This document shows positions 33,968 to 43,515 of a stretch of DNA of 64,000 bases, piece by piece. The position numbers and the translations under genes are program-made. Within the stretch, counting starts at the first letter, position 1, and each line of letters starts with the position of its first letter. A model generated the notes under the pieces. It did no database searches. It was given only the letters and a program-made list of their open reading frames with translations, and was not told the origin of the DNA. Origin of the DNA: DTEX01 sp038820405 (GTDB taxonomy: Archaea; Thermoproteota; Bathyarchaeia; Bathyarchaeales; DTEX01); NCBI GenBank assembly GCA_038820405.1, contig JAWAXL010000001.1, forward strand, positions 13,813 through 77,812, read 5' to 3'.

Positions 33968-35494
33968 CTAAAGGGAAGTAAAGTTTATTGGGGTAACCTC
34001 TAGAGTATTTAAGTTAATTATTGGTATTATGCCCGGGTTTGGTATATGTCCCATCTCCTTTTGATATTCTGTTTGTTCCTGAAATGCTCCCGAATTGACT
34101 ACGAGCACACCTCTGTAAATGCTATATTTCATTAAGTGTACGTGCCCTGCATGAAATATGTCTGGAACATGCTCTATGACTAAATGATCAATCTTTTCAG
34201 GGGCTATCATGGTTCTCATACCATAGGTTGGTGCTAAATGCCTACACTGTAAGAGAATCTTCATAGCTTCATCTGGCGATTGGAAGCTAATGTTCGGGAT
34301 GGATGCTATAACATCATCTAGACTTCTTCCATGTGTTAGAAGAAAAGTTACATTATGTAGGCTTATAACTGATGGATCACCTAGCATATGAACGTTCCCC
34401 ATCTTATAGAGGGGCTCGGCATAATCCTTAGGAATAGCTGGCTGAGGCAGGGCTCTCCTAGTTGCATCATGATTCCCGGGTATAATTATTATCTCAATAT
34501 ACTCGGGCACCTCCCTGAACAGATCTGCTGCAACATCATATTGTTTGTAAATATCTTTTATTTCAAGCTCCTCGTGTTGCTGTGGATATATTCCGACACC
34601 ATCAACGATATCTCCAGCCATAACTAAATACTTGACCCATCCAGCTATCTCCCTAAGGCGGTTATTACCAATCTCCCCCCTCAACCACGATAAAAATTTC
34701 TTAAATACCTCTTTCATGAACATCTTGCTTCCAACATGTAGATCAGATAGTAGCGCCGCGTGAATTGGTATAAGGGCTCTCTTTGGTTTTCTCATCGGCA
34801 CTTCTGGCAATATTATATCCTTTACTATGAGGAAATTATCTTTCCCCTTTACAGCAATTATACAGAGAACTTGATCCAAAAGAATTTTTTGAGCTTTCGT
34901 ATACACCTCACAGCTATCGGCTGGAACAAAAACTATTGCTTGATCCTCTAAATCTTCAACTTTGAAGAAGATTCCACGTTTTGTCTCACGTTTATCCATA
35001 ATTATGCAGATAATCTTTACATTGGAGTTTTCAGGGGCTTTCAAGGCATCTGCTATGGTGCCAGCATCCTTTATGTCTATTCGACTCTTCAATATCTTGC
35101 TTATCTTTTTAAACCGGCTCCTAAAATATTCTACACAGTCATTGAGGGATCCCGTTGCACCGATCCTATTAGTCGGGTCACTTATAATCTTTATCTCGGG
35201 CTCAACTTCTTTTGCCCGGGGACTAAAAAATAATTTGCTAGTGATCCCATTAGTGGTTCCGGAAACCTCTAATAGACCATTTTTCTTAATCTTTTCCTCT
35301 ATGATCTTTCGGGTTATAAACAGCGGTTTATTTGGGGATTTCTCCATTTCCTTAAGCATATGTTTAAGAAGAAAATCTAGGTTCTCTTGATTTGATATAG
35401 CCTTTAAAAACTCAAATGCCTCCTTATCAACTTGATAACCAGCCTCGACGATTAAAGATATTGCCCTTTTAAGGTTTTCCTCACTCTCTGGCAT
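33968..35494 (-). CDS. polB: DNA polymerase D small subunit (DP1)
   Basis: 508 residues, 3'-5' exonuclease and processivity partner of DP2. After an N-terminal helical domain and an OB region, the calcineurin-like phosphoesterase carries SDLHVGS, AGDIVDG, PGNHDATR, THGRSLDD and the final AGHVHLMKY; all metal-binding residues appear intact, so proofreading should be active. The C-terminus ends VTPINF, a likely partner-binding tail. The start ATG is at 35492-35494. It converges on cdc6 with 12 bases between stops. Confidence 0.95.
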   Translation of the reverse strand: MPESEENLKRAISLIVEAGYQVDKEAFEFLKAISNQENLDFLLKHMLKEMEKSPNKPLFITRKIIEEKIKKNGLLEVSGTTNGITSKLFFSPRAKEVEPEIKIISDPTNRIGATGSLNDCVEYFRSRFKKISKILKSRIDIKDAGTIADALKAPENSNVKIICIIMDKRETKRGIFFKVEDLEDQAIVFVPADSCEVYTKAQKILLDQVLCIIAVKGKDNFLIVKDIILPEVPMRKPKRALIPIHAALLSDLHVGSKMFMKEVFKKFLSWLRGEIGNNRLREIAGWVKYLVMAGDIVDGVGIYPQQHEELEIKDIYKQYDVAADLFREVPEYIEIIIIPGNHDATRRALPQPAIPKDYAEPLYKMGNVHMLGDPSVISLHNVTFLLTHGRSLDDVIASIPNISFQSPDEAMKILLQCRHLAPTYGMRTMIAPEKIDHLVIEHVPDIFHAGHVHLMKYSIYRGVLVVNSGAFQEQTEYQKEMGHIPNPGIIPIINLNTLEVTPINFTSL

Positions 35495-35655
35495 TATCCC
35501 TCAACATTCTGAATTGAGTCTTCCTAAACAAATATTAGTTTATATTATGCTAAAATATTGAGATTTCATGACTGTTACAGGTGGTATTTAAATTTATATT
35601 ATACTATCTCCATAACATTATTTGTTAAGTTTTATCTGTTTAGAAGCGATGTAAA

Positions 35656-36639
35656 ATGTTAGAAGTTCGAAAAGTGCAAATGACAAAGAGTGGAACTTTC
35701 TTTATCACTTTGCCTAAAGATTGGGCTATTCGCAATCGCATACATCGAGGCTCGGTTGTCGCAAGCTTGGTAACCCCCGATGATAAAATAATAATTGATC
35801 CAAGGTATGCATCTGAACCTACGCCTCGAGCAACGGTGGTTAAAATTGGGCCAAATCTTAGTCGTGACGTTGTTGGTAGTTATCTCCTTGGATACGATAT
35901 CATTAAGATTGAGACAAAGGAGAGGATCACGCCTGAGCAAAGAGAAGCAATTAAACAGATACTGAGTCAGCTCATAGGCTTAGAGATAATTGAGGAAGAT
36001 CAAAACAAAGTTGTTGTGCAATGTCTCTTGGAACCCTTAGCACTCTCTCCGGAGAAGATTTTACGTCGGGAGCACTTAATTGCGTTGAGCATGTGCAAGG
36101 ACTCTGTTACAGCGCTACTTGAGAAAGATGTTTATCTAGCTAAGAATGTTATCGCTAGAGATAATGAGGTTGATAGACTCTATTTCTTACTAATCAGGAT
36201 TTTAAGGACAATTATACAGAATCCGAGTCTCGGTGAGAAGTTCAATATTCGCCCAATAGACTGTTTGGACTATAGGTTAGTGGCTAGCTTCGTCGAGCTA
36301 GTGGCCGATCAGTCGTCACAAATAGCTAAGTATGTTGACAAGTTTGCAAACTTAAAATTATCTAATGAATTATTTAGAGTTTTAAGCGACCTTCATAAAG
36401 TCATCCTTGAAACATATGACGATGCGGTTATATCTTTCCTCTCCCGTAATGTCCATATGGCAGTTTCCGTAAAAGAAAAGGAACCTAATATTAGAGAATT
36501 AATTAGTAGGGTTGAGTCACTAACAGTCACGTTATTTTTTGAGAGAGTGCAGGATCTAATTGTAGTTTTATCTCTAATTAATCGCATATATGATTATAGC
36601 GCTGATATATCTGACCTAACGATCCCAAAGGAACTTTAG
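35656..36639 (+). CDS. AbrB-PhoU phosphate-uptake regulator-like protein
   Basis: 327 residues. An N-terminal SpoVT/AbrB DNA-binding domain (about 1-50: VRKVQMTKSGTFFITLPKDWA) is joined to two PhoU-like three-helix domains (about 115-325). Archaeal proteins of this form sit with phosphate transport genes and are called phosphate-uptake regulators. None of those genes is next to it here, so its target is open. Promoter-like A+T-rich sequence precedes it. Confidence 0.85.
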   Translation: MLEVRKVQMTKSGTFFITLPKDWAIRNRIHRGSVVASLVTPDDKIIIDPRYASEPTPRATVVKIGPNLSRDVVGSYLLGYDIIKIETKERITPEQREAIKQILSQLIGLEIIEEDQNKVVVQCLLEPLALSPEKILRREHLIALSMCKDSVTALLEKDVYLAKNVIARDNEVDRLYFLLIRILRTIIQNPSLGEKFNIRPIDCLDYRLVASFVELVADQSSQIAKYVDKFANLKLSNELFRVLSDLHKVILETYDDAVISFLSRNVHMAVSVKEKEPNIRELISRVESLTVTLFFERVQDLIVVLSLINRIYDYSADISDLTIPKEL

Positions 36640-36675
36640 CCGTAGGCGCACTCGCTATAGAGGTGCTGGCAAGAC

Positions 36676-36972
36676 CTAGAATATCTCTTTTTCTCCAATT
36701 TTTCTAAGAACTTTCCCTCTAACTTTTATTGCTGGAACTTCCTCATTCTCGGGGCCTTTCTCAATAGTTATCCTCTTTAGGGTCTCGCCGCAAATGCCTT
36801 GTGGAAGTAGGCGTCTGGTTATACACATTGCGTAATTGCAGTTTATAGGGTTGCATGGTTCCTCAGTTAATCGGCACCATGGATTTTTCCCACGGAATAC
36901 TAGAAAGCCCTTTCCGCACTTAAATTTACCACATTTAGAAGAGCACTTTCTTACCCCAAACAATACAGACAC
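36676..36972 (-). CDS. Cys-rich conserved hypothetical protein
   Basis: 98 residues with nine or ten cysteines in the first 65 (CSSKCGKFKCGKG, WCRLTEEPCNPINCNYAMC, GICGET), a pattern for one or two zinc or Fe-S sites, then a basic beta-rich tail. The family is not recognised by name. It lies between the PhoU-like regulator and cofD without clear operon ties. Confidence 0.7.
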   Translation of the reverse strand: MSVLFGVRKCSSKCGKFKCGKGFLVFRGKNPWCRLTEEPCNPINCNYAMCITRRLLPQGICGETLKRITIEKGPENEEVPAIKVRGKVLRKIGEKEIF

Positions 36973-37114
36973 AACCCGAGAGGGGGAAAGCTTTCAATAG
37001 CATCATACGTTTCCTTCAATTTTTTTGGTTAAATATAATTGGTTAATAAACTTTTCTAAACGTTATGTCGAAGGGTATTAAGATAAACATGGTAATGTGA
37101 AAAATGTTGACTTA

Positions 37115-38038
37115 TTAAAGACACTCTTTAACGATTAATTTAGCGAGTCTTACTTTATCTTCTAAGGTTCTCATTATAGTGTCAGTTAAGATAACTCTTA
37201 TTCCAAGACTCTCTATCTTTTCCTTTTCTCCCTTGTCTGCATAGTCTAAAACAAAGGTGTTTAAAAAATCCCTATATAAATATGCTGCCGAGTATGCTGA
37301 GACTTCTAGCCCAAGCCCCCTCATAAGTTTGTCTGCAGGACCCTTTATTGGCGCTCCCGCCACTATTGGGCTTATCGCCACTTTAGAAGCCCTGCTGATT
37401 CTCAGGGCCTCCCTTAAACCCTTAATGGATAATATTGTGCCTATACTTACGATTGGATTACTTGGACAGATAATTATTAGTTTGCCGCCGAGTATGGCTT
37501 CAATAACACCTTCAGCTGGTTTAGCGCTCTCAGCGCCTAGATACTTTACCCCAAGAACCTTATCCCTAGCACCCCTTTTAACAAGATATTCCTGGAAGTG
37601 CATTAATCCAGCATCAGTTTCGATCCAGGTCTCAAATCTATCGTCAGTCATCGGTATTATATTAGCCCTTACACCTAGGCTCTTACAGATTTCCTTTGTT
37701 GCTTGAGAAAGTTTTAGCCCCTTTTTTAGGAGGAGGGTTCTATGGATATGTGTTGCAAGGTCTCTGTCGCCTAAATTGAACCATATCTCGTAACCATATC
37801 TCCGCAACATCTCTAGGCAATGGAAAGTATCGTTTTTTATACCCCAACCCTTCTCCTCATCAACTATGCCAGCTAGGGTGTAGGTTATTATGTCTAGGTC
37901 TGGTGAAATGTGCAGTCCATAGAGCTCTATGTCATCTCCTGTATTAACGATCACTGTTAACTTTTCCTCAGGGATCACCCTAACAAGCCCTGAGAGAAAT
38001 TTTGCTGCGCCCACACCGCCAGCCAAAGCTGTTATCAT
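37115..38038 (-). CDS. cofD: 2-phospho-L-lactate transferase CofD
   Basis: 307 residues. It joins the phospholactyl (or phosphoenolpyruvyl) guanosine donor to Fo in coenzyme F420 synthesis. The opening ALAGGVGAAKFLSGL, NTGDDIELYGLHISPDLD, and CPSNPIVSIGTIL with GAPIKGPADKL fit the family. The ATG at 38038 has GGGGAG seven bases upstream and overlaps the stop of the nitroreductase (ATGA), so the two are coupled. A GTG/ATG further upstream (38053) would overlap more and is less likely. Confidence 0.92.
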   Translation of the reverse strand: MITALAGGVGAAKFLSGLVRVIPEEKLTVIVNTGDDIELYGLHISPDLDIITYTLAGIVDEEKGWGIKNDTFHCLEMLRRYGYEIWFNLGDRDLATHIHRTLLLKKGLKLSQATKEICKSLGVRANIIPMTDDRFETWIETDAGLMHFQEYLVKRGARDKVLGVKYLGAESAKPAEGVIEAILGGKLIIICPSNPIVSIGTILSIKGLREALRISRASKVAISPIVAGAPIKGPADKLMRGLGLEVSAYSAAYLYRDFLNTFVLDYADKGEKEKIESLGIRVILTDTIMRTLEDKVRLAKLIVKECL

Positions 38039-38658
38039 AGACTGACTCCCCAATAATCTTTAAAGGCTATTTCTTTAAGTGGTTTTCTGGATGGCGGCTC
38101 GGGGTTCTCGGCTGGATAACCGACTGTTATTAGGGCTTGTGGCTCAATATCACGGGGCATCTTTAAAGTTTTCCTGACGGTTTCTTGACAGAATAGTGGT
38201 GCGCAGAACCAGCATGCGCCTAGCCCCTCGGCGTGAGCGACTAAAAGAATGTTCTGTATTGCGGCGGCTAGGCTCTGCGTCGCCATTAAATGCTCAAATC
38301 TCTGCCTCCTCCTATCAGGATACCTATGCATCTCCCTCATGGTTATCGCTGCCACTATCAGGATCGGTGCCTCTGAAAAGCGCCTAATGGAGTCCTCAGT
38401 CAGTCTTTTTGTCTCCTCTTGGGGGTGACCATCCCTCTCAAGATCTCTCAGCCAATCTGAGGCCATTGCCTCGGCAAGTTTTTTCTTAACGCTTGGATCA
38501 AATATTACTATGAAGCGCCATGGCTGGGCATTGTGGGCGGATGGAGCCCACCTCGCGGCATCAATTATTCTAAGGATGGCATCTTTCGGGATACCCCTTG
38601 GTAAATAGGATCTGATACTCCTTCTGCCCTCAATAATATCTCTCAAGAATGATGGCAT
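38035..38658 (-). CDS. Nitroreductase-family FMN protein, FbiB-C-terminal-like
   Basis: About 207 residues from the ATG at 38658 (GGTGA upstream); a leaderless start at 38721 would add 21 weakly conserved residues. The FMN-binding opening RRSIRSY, SAHNAQPWRF and GLGACWFCAPLF match the nitroreductase domain found at the C-terminus of FbiB, which reduces dehydro-F420 in mycobacteria. The ATGA overlap with cofD makes a role in F420 maturation the best guess. A cofE-like ligase is not next to it. Confidence 0.82.
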   Translation of the reverse strand: MPSFLRDIIEGRRSIRSYLPRGIPKDAILRIIDAARWAPSAHNAQPWRFIVIFDPSVKKKLAEAMASDWLRDLERDGHPQEETKRLTEDSIRRFSEAPILIVAAITMREMHRYPDRRRQRFEHLMATQSLAAAIQNILLVAHAEGLGACWFCAPLFCQETVRKTLKMPRDIEPQALITVGYPAENPEPPSRKPLKEIAFKDYWGVSL

Positions 38659-38778
38659 GTTTTCACCATTTAATATGGGAATTGAGTGCTGAGATAAATT
38701 TGTAATAAATTGATTACTCATTTTTAAGTAGTTACTCTTAAATATCTAATTAGAAAATTAGAGGAAGGGTGATTAAAT

Positions 38779-39366
38779 ATGAGGACAAAGATGGTAGCAT
38801 TTGTATTGATGATGGGTGCGCTTGGAAACGTGCTCTTCGCTATCACGTATTATGTGGGGCAGATAGCTCCAGGGGTTGCCATAGACTTCTCTTTACTACC
38901 AGCTTATATAGCAGGTCTCTATGGGGGACCATTAATAGGCTTTATATCAGGCTTGCTAGTAGGTATTCTCCCCGGAATAATGTTTGGTCCGATGGGTATG
39001 TGCGGCTGGCTTGGTCTCATCGGCTTACCCATCGGAAAGAGTTTAACAGGCTTGACAGCTGGAATCCTATCAAGGGGCTTACATCTAAGAGAAAACAAGA
39101 AGTCCTCTCTCCTCGCAATTCCAGCTGCACTTTTGGCCTACGTTCCAGAGGGAGTATTTACATATGCTTTCTTCAAATGGCTACTGCCTCTCTTGATTGG
39201 AAGTGGAGGAGAAGTGATTTTCATTTATTATATATTACCGAAGGCTCTCGCGGAGATCGTTGTGATTAGCTTCTTCGTGGCTGCGTTACTTGGGAATAAG
39301 GGCTTCAACGAGTTCTTAGGGGCTTTTATGGGCTCAGAGGATCTGAGAATCTCCCAAAGAGAATAA
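38779..39366 (+). CDS. ECF transporter S component (substrate-binding membrane protein)
   Basis: 195 residues, five or six hydrophobic helices, matching energy-coupling-factor S components (the VAFVLMMGALGNVLFA opening and Gly-rich loops LYGGPLIGFISGLLVGILPG). The vitamin bound is not readable. No EcfA or EcfT gene is adjacent, so it probably uses shared modules elsewhere. GGGTGA lies upstream. Its 3' end overlaps the 3' end of the primase-like gene on the other strand by 33 bases. Confidence 0.75.
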   Translation: MRTKMVAFVLMMGALGNVLFAITYYVGQIAPGVAIDFSLLPAYIAGLYGGPLIGFISGLLVGILPGIMFGPMGMCGWLGLIGLPIGKSLTGLTAGILSRGLHLRENKKSSLLAIPAALLAYVPEGVFTYAFFKWLLPLLIGSGGEVIFIYYILPKALAEIVVISFFVAALLGNKGFNEFLGAFMGSEDLRISQRE

Positions 39367-40272
39367 CTTCCTAATTTTTTGTAACCACTCTGTTATCTGC
39401 TTATCTAGTGGTTTTGTCTTCCGCCGCCGCATCCTAGGTTTAAGTGGGTATCCACCCACCGCTTTATAGGCTGCCTCCGCAAGCTTGTCAGCTTCCCCCT
39501 CCTTGAATTCGCGCCACATTGGATCATGCCTAAAATCTTGGGGATCAATCCACTTTGGGGTGAATTTATTGAGATCCTCCGGCTTCATGCAGATGCATAC
39601 TATATTTAATTCTCTATGGAGGCTTAGTGGGCATGTGAAGATCCTTGCTGGGTCCATCTTGTTCTCCACTTTTATTTCGCCCTTTATGCAGAGTTCGATG
39701 AGGTTTTGGGTTAGCTTTGTGTTCACATATTCGACTATTGCGTATGCTATGTCTAGTGGGCTGTATTTTTCGAGTAGGTTTTCTGAGATGCTCCTCTCAT
39801 TTATGTGTATGTGGCAGCCGTTTCCAGACCACTTGACATATATGGACTCCTTGATCCCCCAACCTCTTAAAAATCCTAGAATTTTTCCAGCAATTTGGAT
39901 GGTGTCCCTCCATCTTAGGAGGCTGCTGTCGATGTCCCATGTGGGTGTGCAATAAATTATGTTCTCTTGGTTGTAGGGATCTAGCTGATCCTCGATCCTC
40001 TTATAGATGTTGGCGGTGGCGTAAATGGATCTCATCGTCATACGACCACTTAACACCTTTAGATCCTCGGCATCCGCCATTTTTATCGGCTTGCCAGAAA
40101 TATATCTCCTTAGAACTAGTTTTCCTGTGGGGCTTAGGCAGTGTACTGCAGCCCACCTTCCCCTACAGAAATCAATTATCTCCTTCTGGACGTCGCTGCG
40201 TGAGTAGTGCTCATGTATAATGCTCGTGAAATTTGTCTTGGCCATAGAATCCACTACCAGCTTATCCTTCAC
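39334..40272 (-). CDS. Archaeo-eukaryotic primase superfamily protein (PriS-like, divergent)
   Basis: 312 residues. The catalytic acidic pair reads WDIDS (about 110-114) and the second motif SGNGCHIHI (about 149-157), as in AEP primases (DxD and SGxGxHxxx). The protein is shorter than PriS, and the zinc knuckle usually seen in PriS is not obvious. It may be the organism's replicative small primase or a separate AEP enzyme such as a repair polymerase. A third acidic residue, expected before the last core strand, was not assigned. Confidence 0.72.
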   Translation of the reverse strand: MKDKLVVDSMAKTNFTSIIHEHYSRSDVQKEIIDFCRGRWAAVHCLSPTGKLVLRRYISGKPIKMADAEDLKVLSGRMTMRSIYATANIYKRIEDQLDPYNQENIIYCTPTWDIDSSLLRWRDTIQIAGKILGFLRGWGIKESIYVKWSGNGCHIHINERSISENLLEKYSPLDIAYAIVEYVNTKLTQNLIELCIKGEIKVENKMDPARIFTCPLSLHRELNIVCICMKPEDLNKFTPKWIDPQDFRHDPMWREFKEGEADKLAEAAYKAVGGYPLKPRMRRRKTKPLDKQITEWLQKIRKLFSLGDSQIL

Positions 40273-40340
40273 CTATCTGAGAGAACTTTGCATTTTCTAA
40301 TATCTACGGCAATATTCCAGTAGTATGTGGTTCCATTAAA

Positions 40341-41081
40341 TTATAGGTGCTTTTTGAACCACTCTATTGCTAGGCCCACTGCCCTATTTAGGTGCTCAGG
40401 ATTTGTGAGGGCGTGGTCTGCGCCATCTATTATCTCGATTCTCTTTGGCTCGCGTGCAGCCTCATAGAGCCTCAGCGCATGATCCAACGGAACTATTTGG
40501 TCTGAGTTCCCATGTATGATTAGGATGGGGGGTGCCTTCTTCACAGTCTCAAGCAGGTTGTATTTCCACAGATCACTATAGAATTTTTCTCTCAATCTTT
40601 TTCCTGAAGGGAGTATATAATATATTTCCCCGCCACATATGAGTTTAGTCTCACCTAGGCTTGGGATCATGTAGGGCGTCGAGATCGTGACGAGGGCTCT
40701 CACCCCCTCCTCTTGGGCTGCTATGGCAACCATCCCGCCGAAACTCGAGCCTATAACGCCGATCCTCTGGGCATCGATTTTTCCGCTATTTCTTAGGAGT
40801 TGGAGGGCGGCTCTATAATCCTCAATCCTGCCTGTTAGGGTTGTGTCCTCAAACTGACCATCGCTCCTCTCGGATCCCCCGCCGCACCCCCTGAAGTTGA
40901 ATCTTAGGCATGCGTAGCCCTCGCTGAGGAGCCTCGAGACTATAGTTAACCACTTGCTGGAATCTTTATGACCCTCTAATCCATGTAGGGTGACTATGCA
41001 TGGCGCCCTAATATATGGTAAATGTAGGTTCCCGAGAATTTTCTGGCCGTCCACATAAAATTCGATAGGGTGGTGATCCAT
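40341..41081 (-). CDS. Alpha/beta hydrolase (esterase/peptidase-like)
   Basis: About 246 residues. The catalytic triad is visible: nucleophile in GSSFGG, Asp in GNSDQIVP and His in GADHAL. The oxyanion region HGLEGHKDS and the RFNFRGCGGS segment match the serine-hydrolase family of small esterases or acyl-peptidase-like enzymes. ATG at 41081 is preferred over 41096 because GGGGGA precedes it. No signal peptide; cytoplasmic. The substrate is unknown. Confidence 0.85.
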   Translation of the reverse strand: MDHHPIEFYVDGQKILGNLHLPYIRAPCIVTLHGLEGHKDSSKWLTIVSRLLSEGYACLRFNFRGCGGGSERSDGQFEDTTLTGRIEDYRAALQLLRNSGKIDAQRIGVIGSSFGGMVAIAAQEEGVRALVTISTPYMIPSLGETKLICGGEIYYILPSGKRLREKFYSDLWKYNLLETVKKAPPILIIHGNSDQIVPLDHALRLYEAAREPKRIEIIDGADHALTNPEHLNRAVGLAIEWFKKHL

Positions 41082-41414
41082 GAAGGAATCCCCCATTGAT
41101 AATATTGTTTAGGTGGGTCTTAGATATGGTTAAGGTTTTCGTAAGTGTCGGCATTAACCTCCCAGCATATTTTGTGGCCCCCCTCAACCTGCCAAGCCAA
41201 TCCCTAGCCCTAGAAACCATCGATATCAGCCTTAAACAATTATTTTGCCTAAACAGGATTTAAGATTGCCACACCACATCTTCAGAGTTCAGATTATGTT
41301 TTCATTCACAATATCTTATTTTTGGCTAGTTCCTCAAGTTTACCGTTACATTTAAATATAACTACTATAGATCATTAATGTGTATTTGAAATATATACTG
41401 GAAATGTATTAAAA
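41082..41414. other. Intergenic region with one weak small frame
   Basis: No firm gene. A 45-codon frame on the plus strand (41126-41263) has AGGTGGG eight bases upstream of its ATG but no recognisable similarity; I do not call it. The rest is A+T-rich upstream sequence of the secreted-protein operon. Confidence 0.4.
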
Positions 41415-41549
41415 TTGAGGCATAAAACTGAATTGTTTAGGACATTTGTGGCAACACTTCTGGCTTTAGCACTCATAATATCATTGTCAGCTGGCTTAAT
41501 CGGATCTGCTGGGCTAAATGGAAACCTCAAATCAACCGAAAAAATATGA
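41415..41549 (+). CDS. Short signal-peptide-like protein upstream of the secreted repeat protein
   Basis: 44 residues starting TTG: two basic residues, then a single hydrophobic stretch (about 9-30, FVATLLALALIISLSAGLIG) and a short polar tail. It ends just before the GGGAGG (41552-41557) of the next gene, so both are on one transcript. It could be a tiny membrane protein, a leader peptide controlling the downstream secreted protein, or a duplicated, truncated signal sequence. Confidence 0.4.
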   Translation: MRHKTELFRTFVATLLALALIISLSAGLIGSAGLNGNLKSTEKI

Positions 41550-41565
41550 AAGGGAGGTAAAGAGT

Positions 41566-43260
41566 GTGAATATGAAGTATGGTAGGATGTTTGTATTGCT
41601 GTTGGCTGTAATATTAATGCTCTCAACGCTACTTATAGCGGTTCCAGTAGCAAGAGGTGAAGGAGATACTGTAGCCCAAGCTGCAGCGGAGGCTAAGGAA
41701 GTAGCTGAGTGTGATGGGGAAGACCCAATACACATATACTATCAGGGAAACAAGATTTCAAATCCGCCAGAACCAATTGTTTGGACGGGGCCATGCACAG
41801 CAGAATCATTTACATTTACCGTTGTGGTTCAGTGGGATAGTTTGCCTGATCCGAAGAAAGTTAATTGGTGCTCTGTTCAGATGGTTGAGAAATCAAGCTT
41901 TGGAATAACTTTTGTTCCATCCAGCACTACATTATATAACCCATCGCCCAACAGCATAACAGTGGAGGTGACGGTCCCCGTTGCAGGCCTGCTCCCAGGA
42001 ACCTATGAAGCAAATATATACACAGACGTTACTGATCAAGGCCCTGAGAAAACGCCTAAGGTTGCTGGAACAAACGGATACTTCCAGTTCGTGAAAGAAT
42101 CATGTGTTCCTCCAGCAAAATACTATTTGGTTGTTCAAACAGACCCTTCTGGCATTGTGGAGATTCCAGGTTCAGGCACCTATGAGAATTGTACTTATGT
42201 TGAGTTGACAGCGCCCGAGTTTGTTCCAAGCGAGGAAGGCGAAAATGGGTTCCGCTACAGGTTTGATTATTGGGATGTTGACGGCAAGGTTGTTGAGGGC
42301 AACCCAATAACAGTACACATGGACGCCAACCACGTGGCAACAGCCCACTACACCCCCGAATATTACCTAACCGTTATCTCGCCATATGGCACAGTGGGCG
42401 GTGCAGGCTGGTATTCAAATGGATCAACAGCGTATGCAACGCTTGATACGGGCATGGTTGATCATGGAAATGGAACAAGAAGGGTCTTCACGCATTGGAG
42501 CGAAGATGCGTCTGGAACAAACTACGCCCAAAGCAACCCAATAACAATGAATGAATCAAAGACAGCAATAGCAAACTGGAAGACACAGTATAGGCTCTTT
42601 GTCAGCATATCGCCAGATAATCTGGGGATAGGTAATATAACAATAAGCCCAACTGGCGATGATCCGGCAGGGACGGAAACTGGACAAGCTACTAGTATTG
42701 ACAGTTGCACATGGGTTAATTTGACGGCTCCAAATAAAATCTATGTTTCAGCATATCAATATTATCCGTTTTCACAATGGACTATTGACTCAGAGACAAA
42801 CAGCTCATTGAGCATAATGGTTCACATGGACTCCCCCAAGAATATTACAGCTGAATACGGACTATTAGCAGCCGAGACATATACCATAACCTTTAAAGTT
42901 AATGGCGTCGGCAAAGACTATACTGGCATAATTCTAACAGTACAAACTAAAATTAATGGAGAAATACATAACTATGCTTATACTTTAGCTAATATCAGCT
43001 CAGCAGTATTTGATCTACCAGTCGGCGCAAACGTAACCTTCACCTGGTATTCTCCGCTCCCAGTGGTCTCTGGAACGACTGGGAGAATCACAAAACAATA
43101 TGTTTGGTATAAAACGACTGGACTATCACAAGGGCGGAGCGGCACGATAACTGTTACATCGTCTGGCGAGATAATTGGATACTATATGAAGATGAAGCCG
43201 CCGCCTCCGCCAGCTGGCGTCGGGGGATGCAAAACATTAACCAACCGATCCAGAAGATAG
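41566..43260 (+). CDS. Secreted protein with InlB-type beta repeats
   Basis: About 564 residues. GTG at 41566 (or ATG 41572) follows GGGAGG. A Sec signal peptide (MKYGRMFVLLLAVILMLSTLLIAVPVARG) is cleaved near RG-EG. An N-terminal beta domain is followed by three repeats of the divergent InlB B-repeat type (about 200-275, 276-345, 346-430; each ending like WDVDG... NPITVHMD, HWSEDASG..NPITM, FSQWTIDS). It is a probable cell-surface adhesion or binding protein. The C-terminus has PPPPPAGVGG and then stops without a membrane anchor, unlike the neighbour at 43962. Confidence 0.75.
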   Translation: MNMKYGRMFVLLLAVILMLSTLLIAVPVARGEGDTVAQAAAEAKEVAECDGEDPIHIYYQGNKISNPPEPIVWTGPCTAESFTFTVVVQWDSLPDPKKVNWCSVQMVEKSSFGITFVPSSTTLYNPSPNSITVEVTVPVAGLLPGTYEANIYTDVTDQGPEKTPKVAGTNGYFQFVKESCVPPAKYYLVVQTDPSGIVEIPGSGTYENCTYVELTAPEFVPSEEGENGFRYRFDYWDVDGKVVEGNPITVHMDANHVATAHYTPEYYLTVISPYGTVGGAGWYSNGSTAYATLDTGMVDHGNGTRRVFTHWSEDASGTNYAQSNPITMNESKTAIANWKTQYRLFVSISPDNLGIGNITISPTGDDPAGTETGQATSIDSCTWVNLTAPNKIYVSAYQYYPFSQWTIDSETNSSLSIMVHMDSPKNITAEYGLLAAETYTITFKVNGVGKDYTGIILTVQTKINGEIHNYAYTLANISSAVFDLPVGANVTFTWYSPLPVVSGTTGRITKQYVWYKTTGLSQGRSGTITVTSSGEIIGYYMKMKPPPPPAGVGGCKTLTNRSRR

Positions 43261-43389
43261 AAAGAGGAAAAATAAACCACTAATCCACCCTATTTTTCTC
43301 TTAAGCTCCATTCTAGCCGAAGCTGAAGGTAAACTACAAACAATTAAATCTTTTATATTTCTGACTCCAAAATTATCTCGTGGTCTCCC

Positions 43390-43515
43390 TTGGCTAGGGT
43401 TGGAAGCGCTAGGCTACTAACATATAAGCATATTGGGAGAGTATATAGCCTAGAAATCCTCAGGAAAATTTTAGAGGAGTCAGAAGTTGCCCATAAGGGT
43501 AAGGGCGAAGATTAA
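43390..43515 (+). CDS. Possible 41-residue protein before the aspartic-protease-like gene
   Basis: A TTG-initiated frame with a TATA-like TTTTATAT about 35 bases upstream, overlapping the next gene's start (43487). It is charged and helical with no signal peptide. A small partner protein is possible; it may equally be chance. Confidence 0.25.
   Translation: MARVGSARLLTYKHIGRVYSLEILRKILEESEVAHKGKGED

Noticed and set aside
41126..41263. 45-codon frame with AGGTGGG upstream
   Set aside because: No similarity or paralogue; one weak site alone is not enough.
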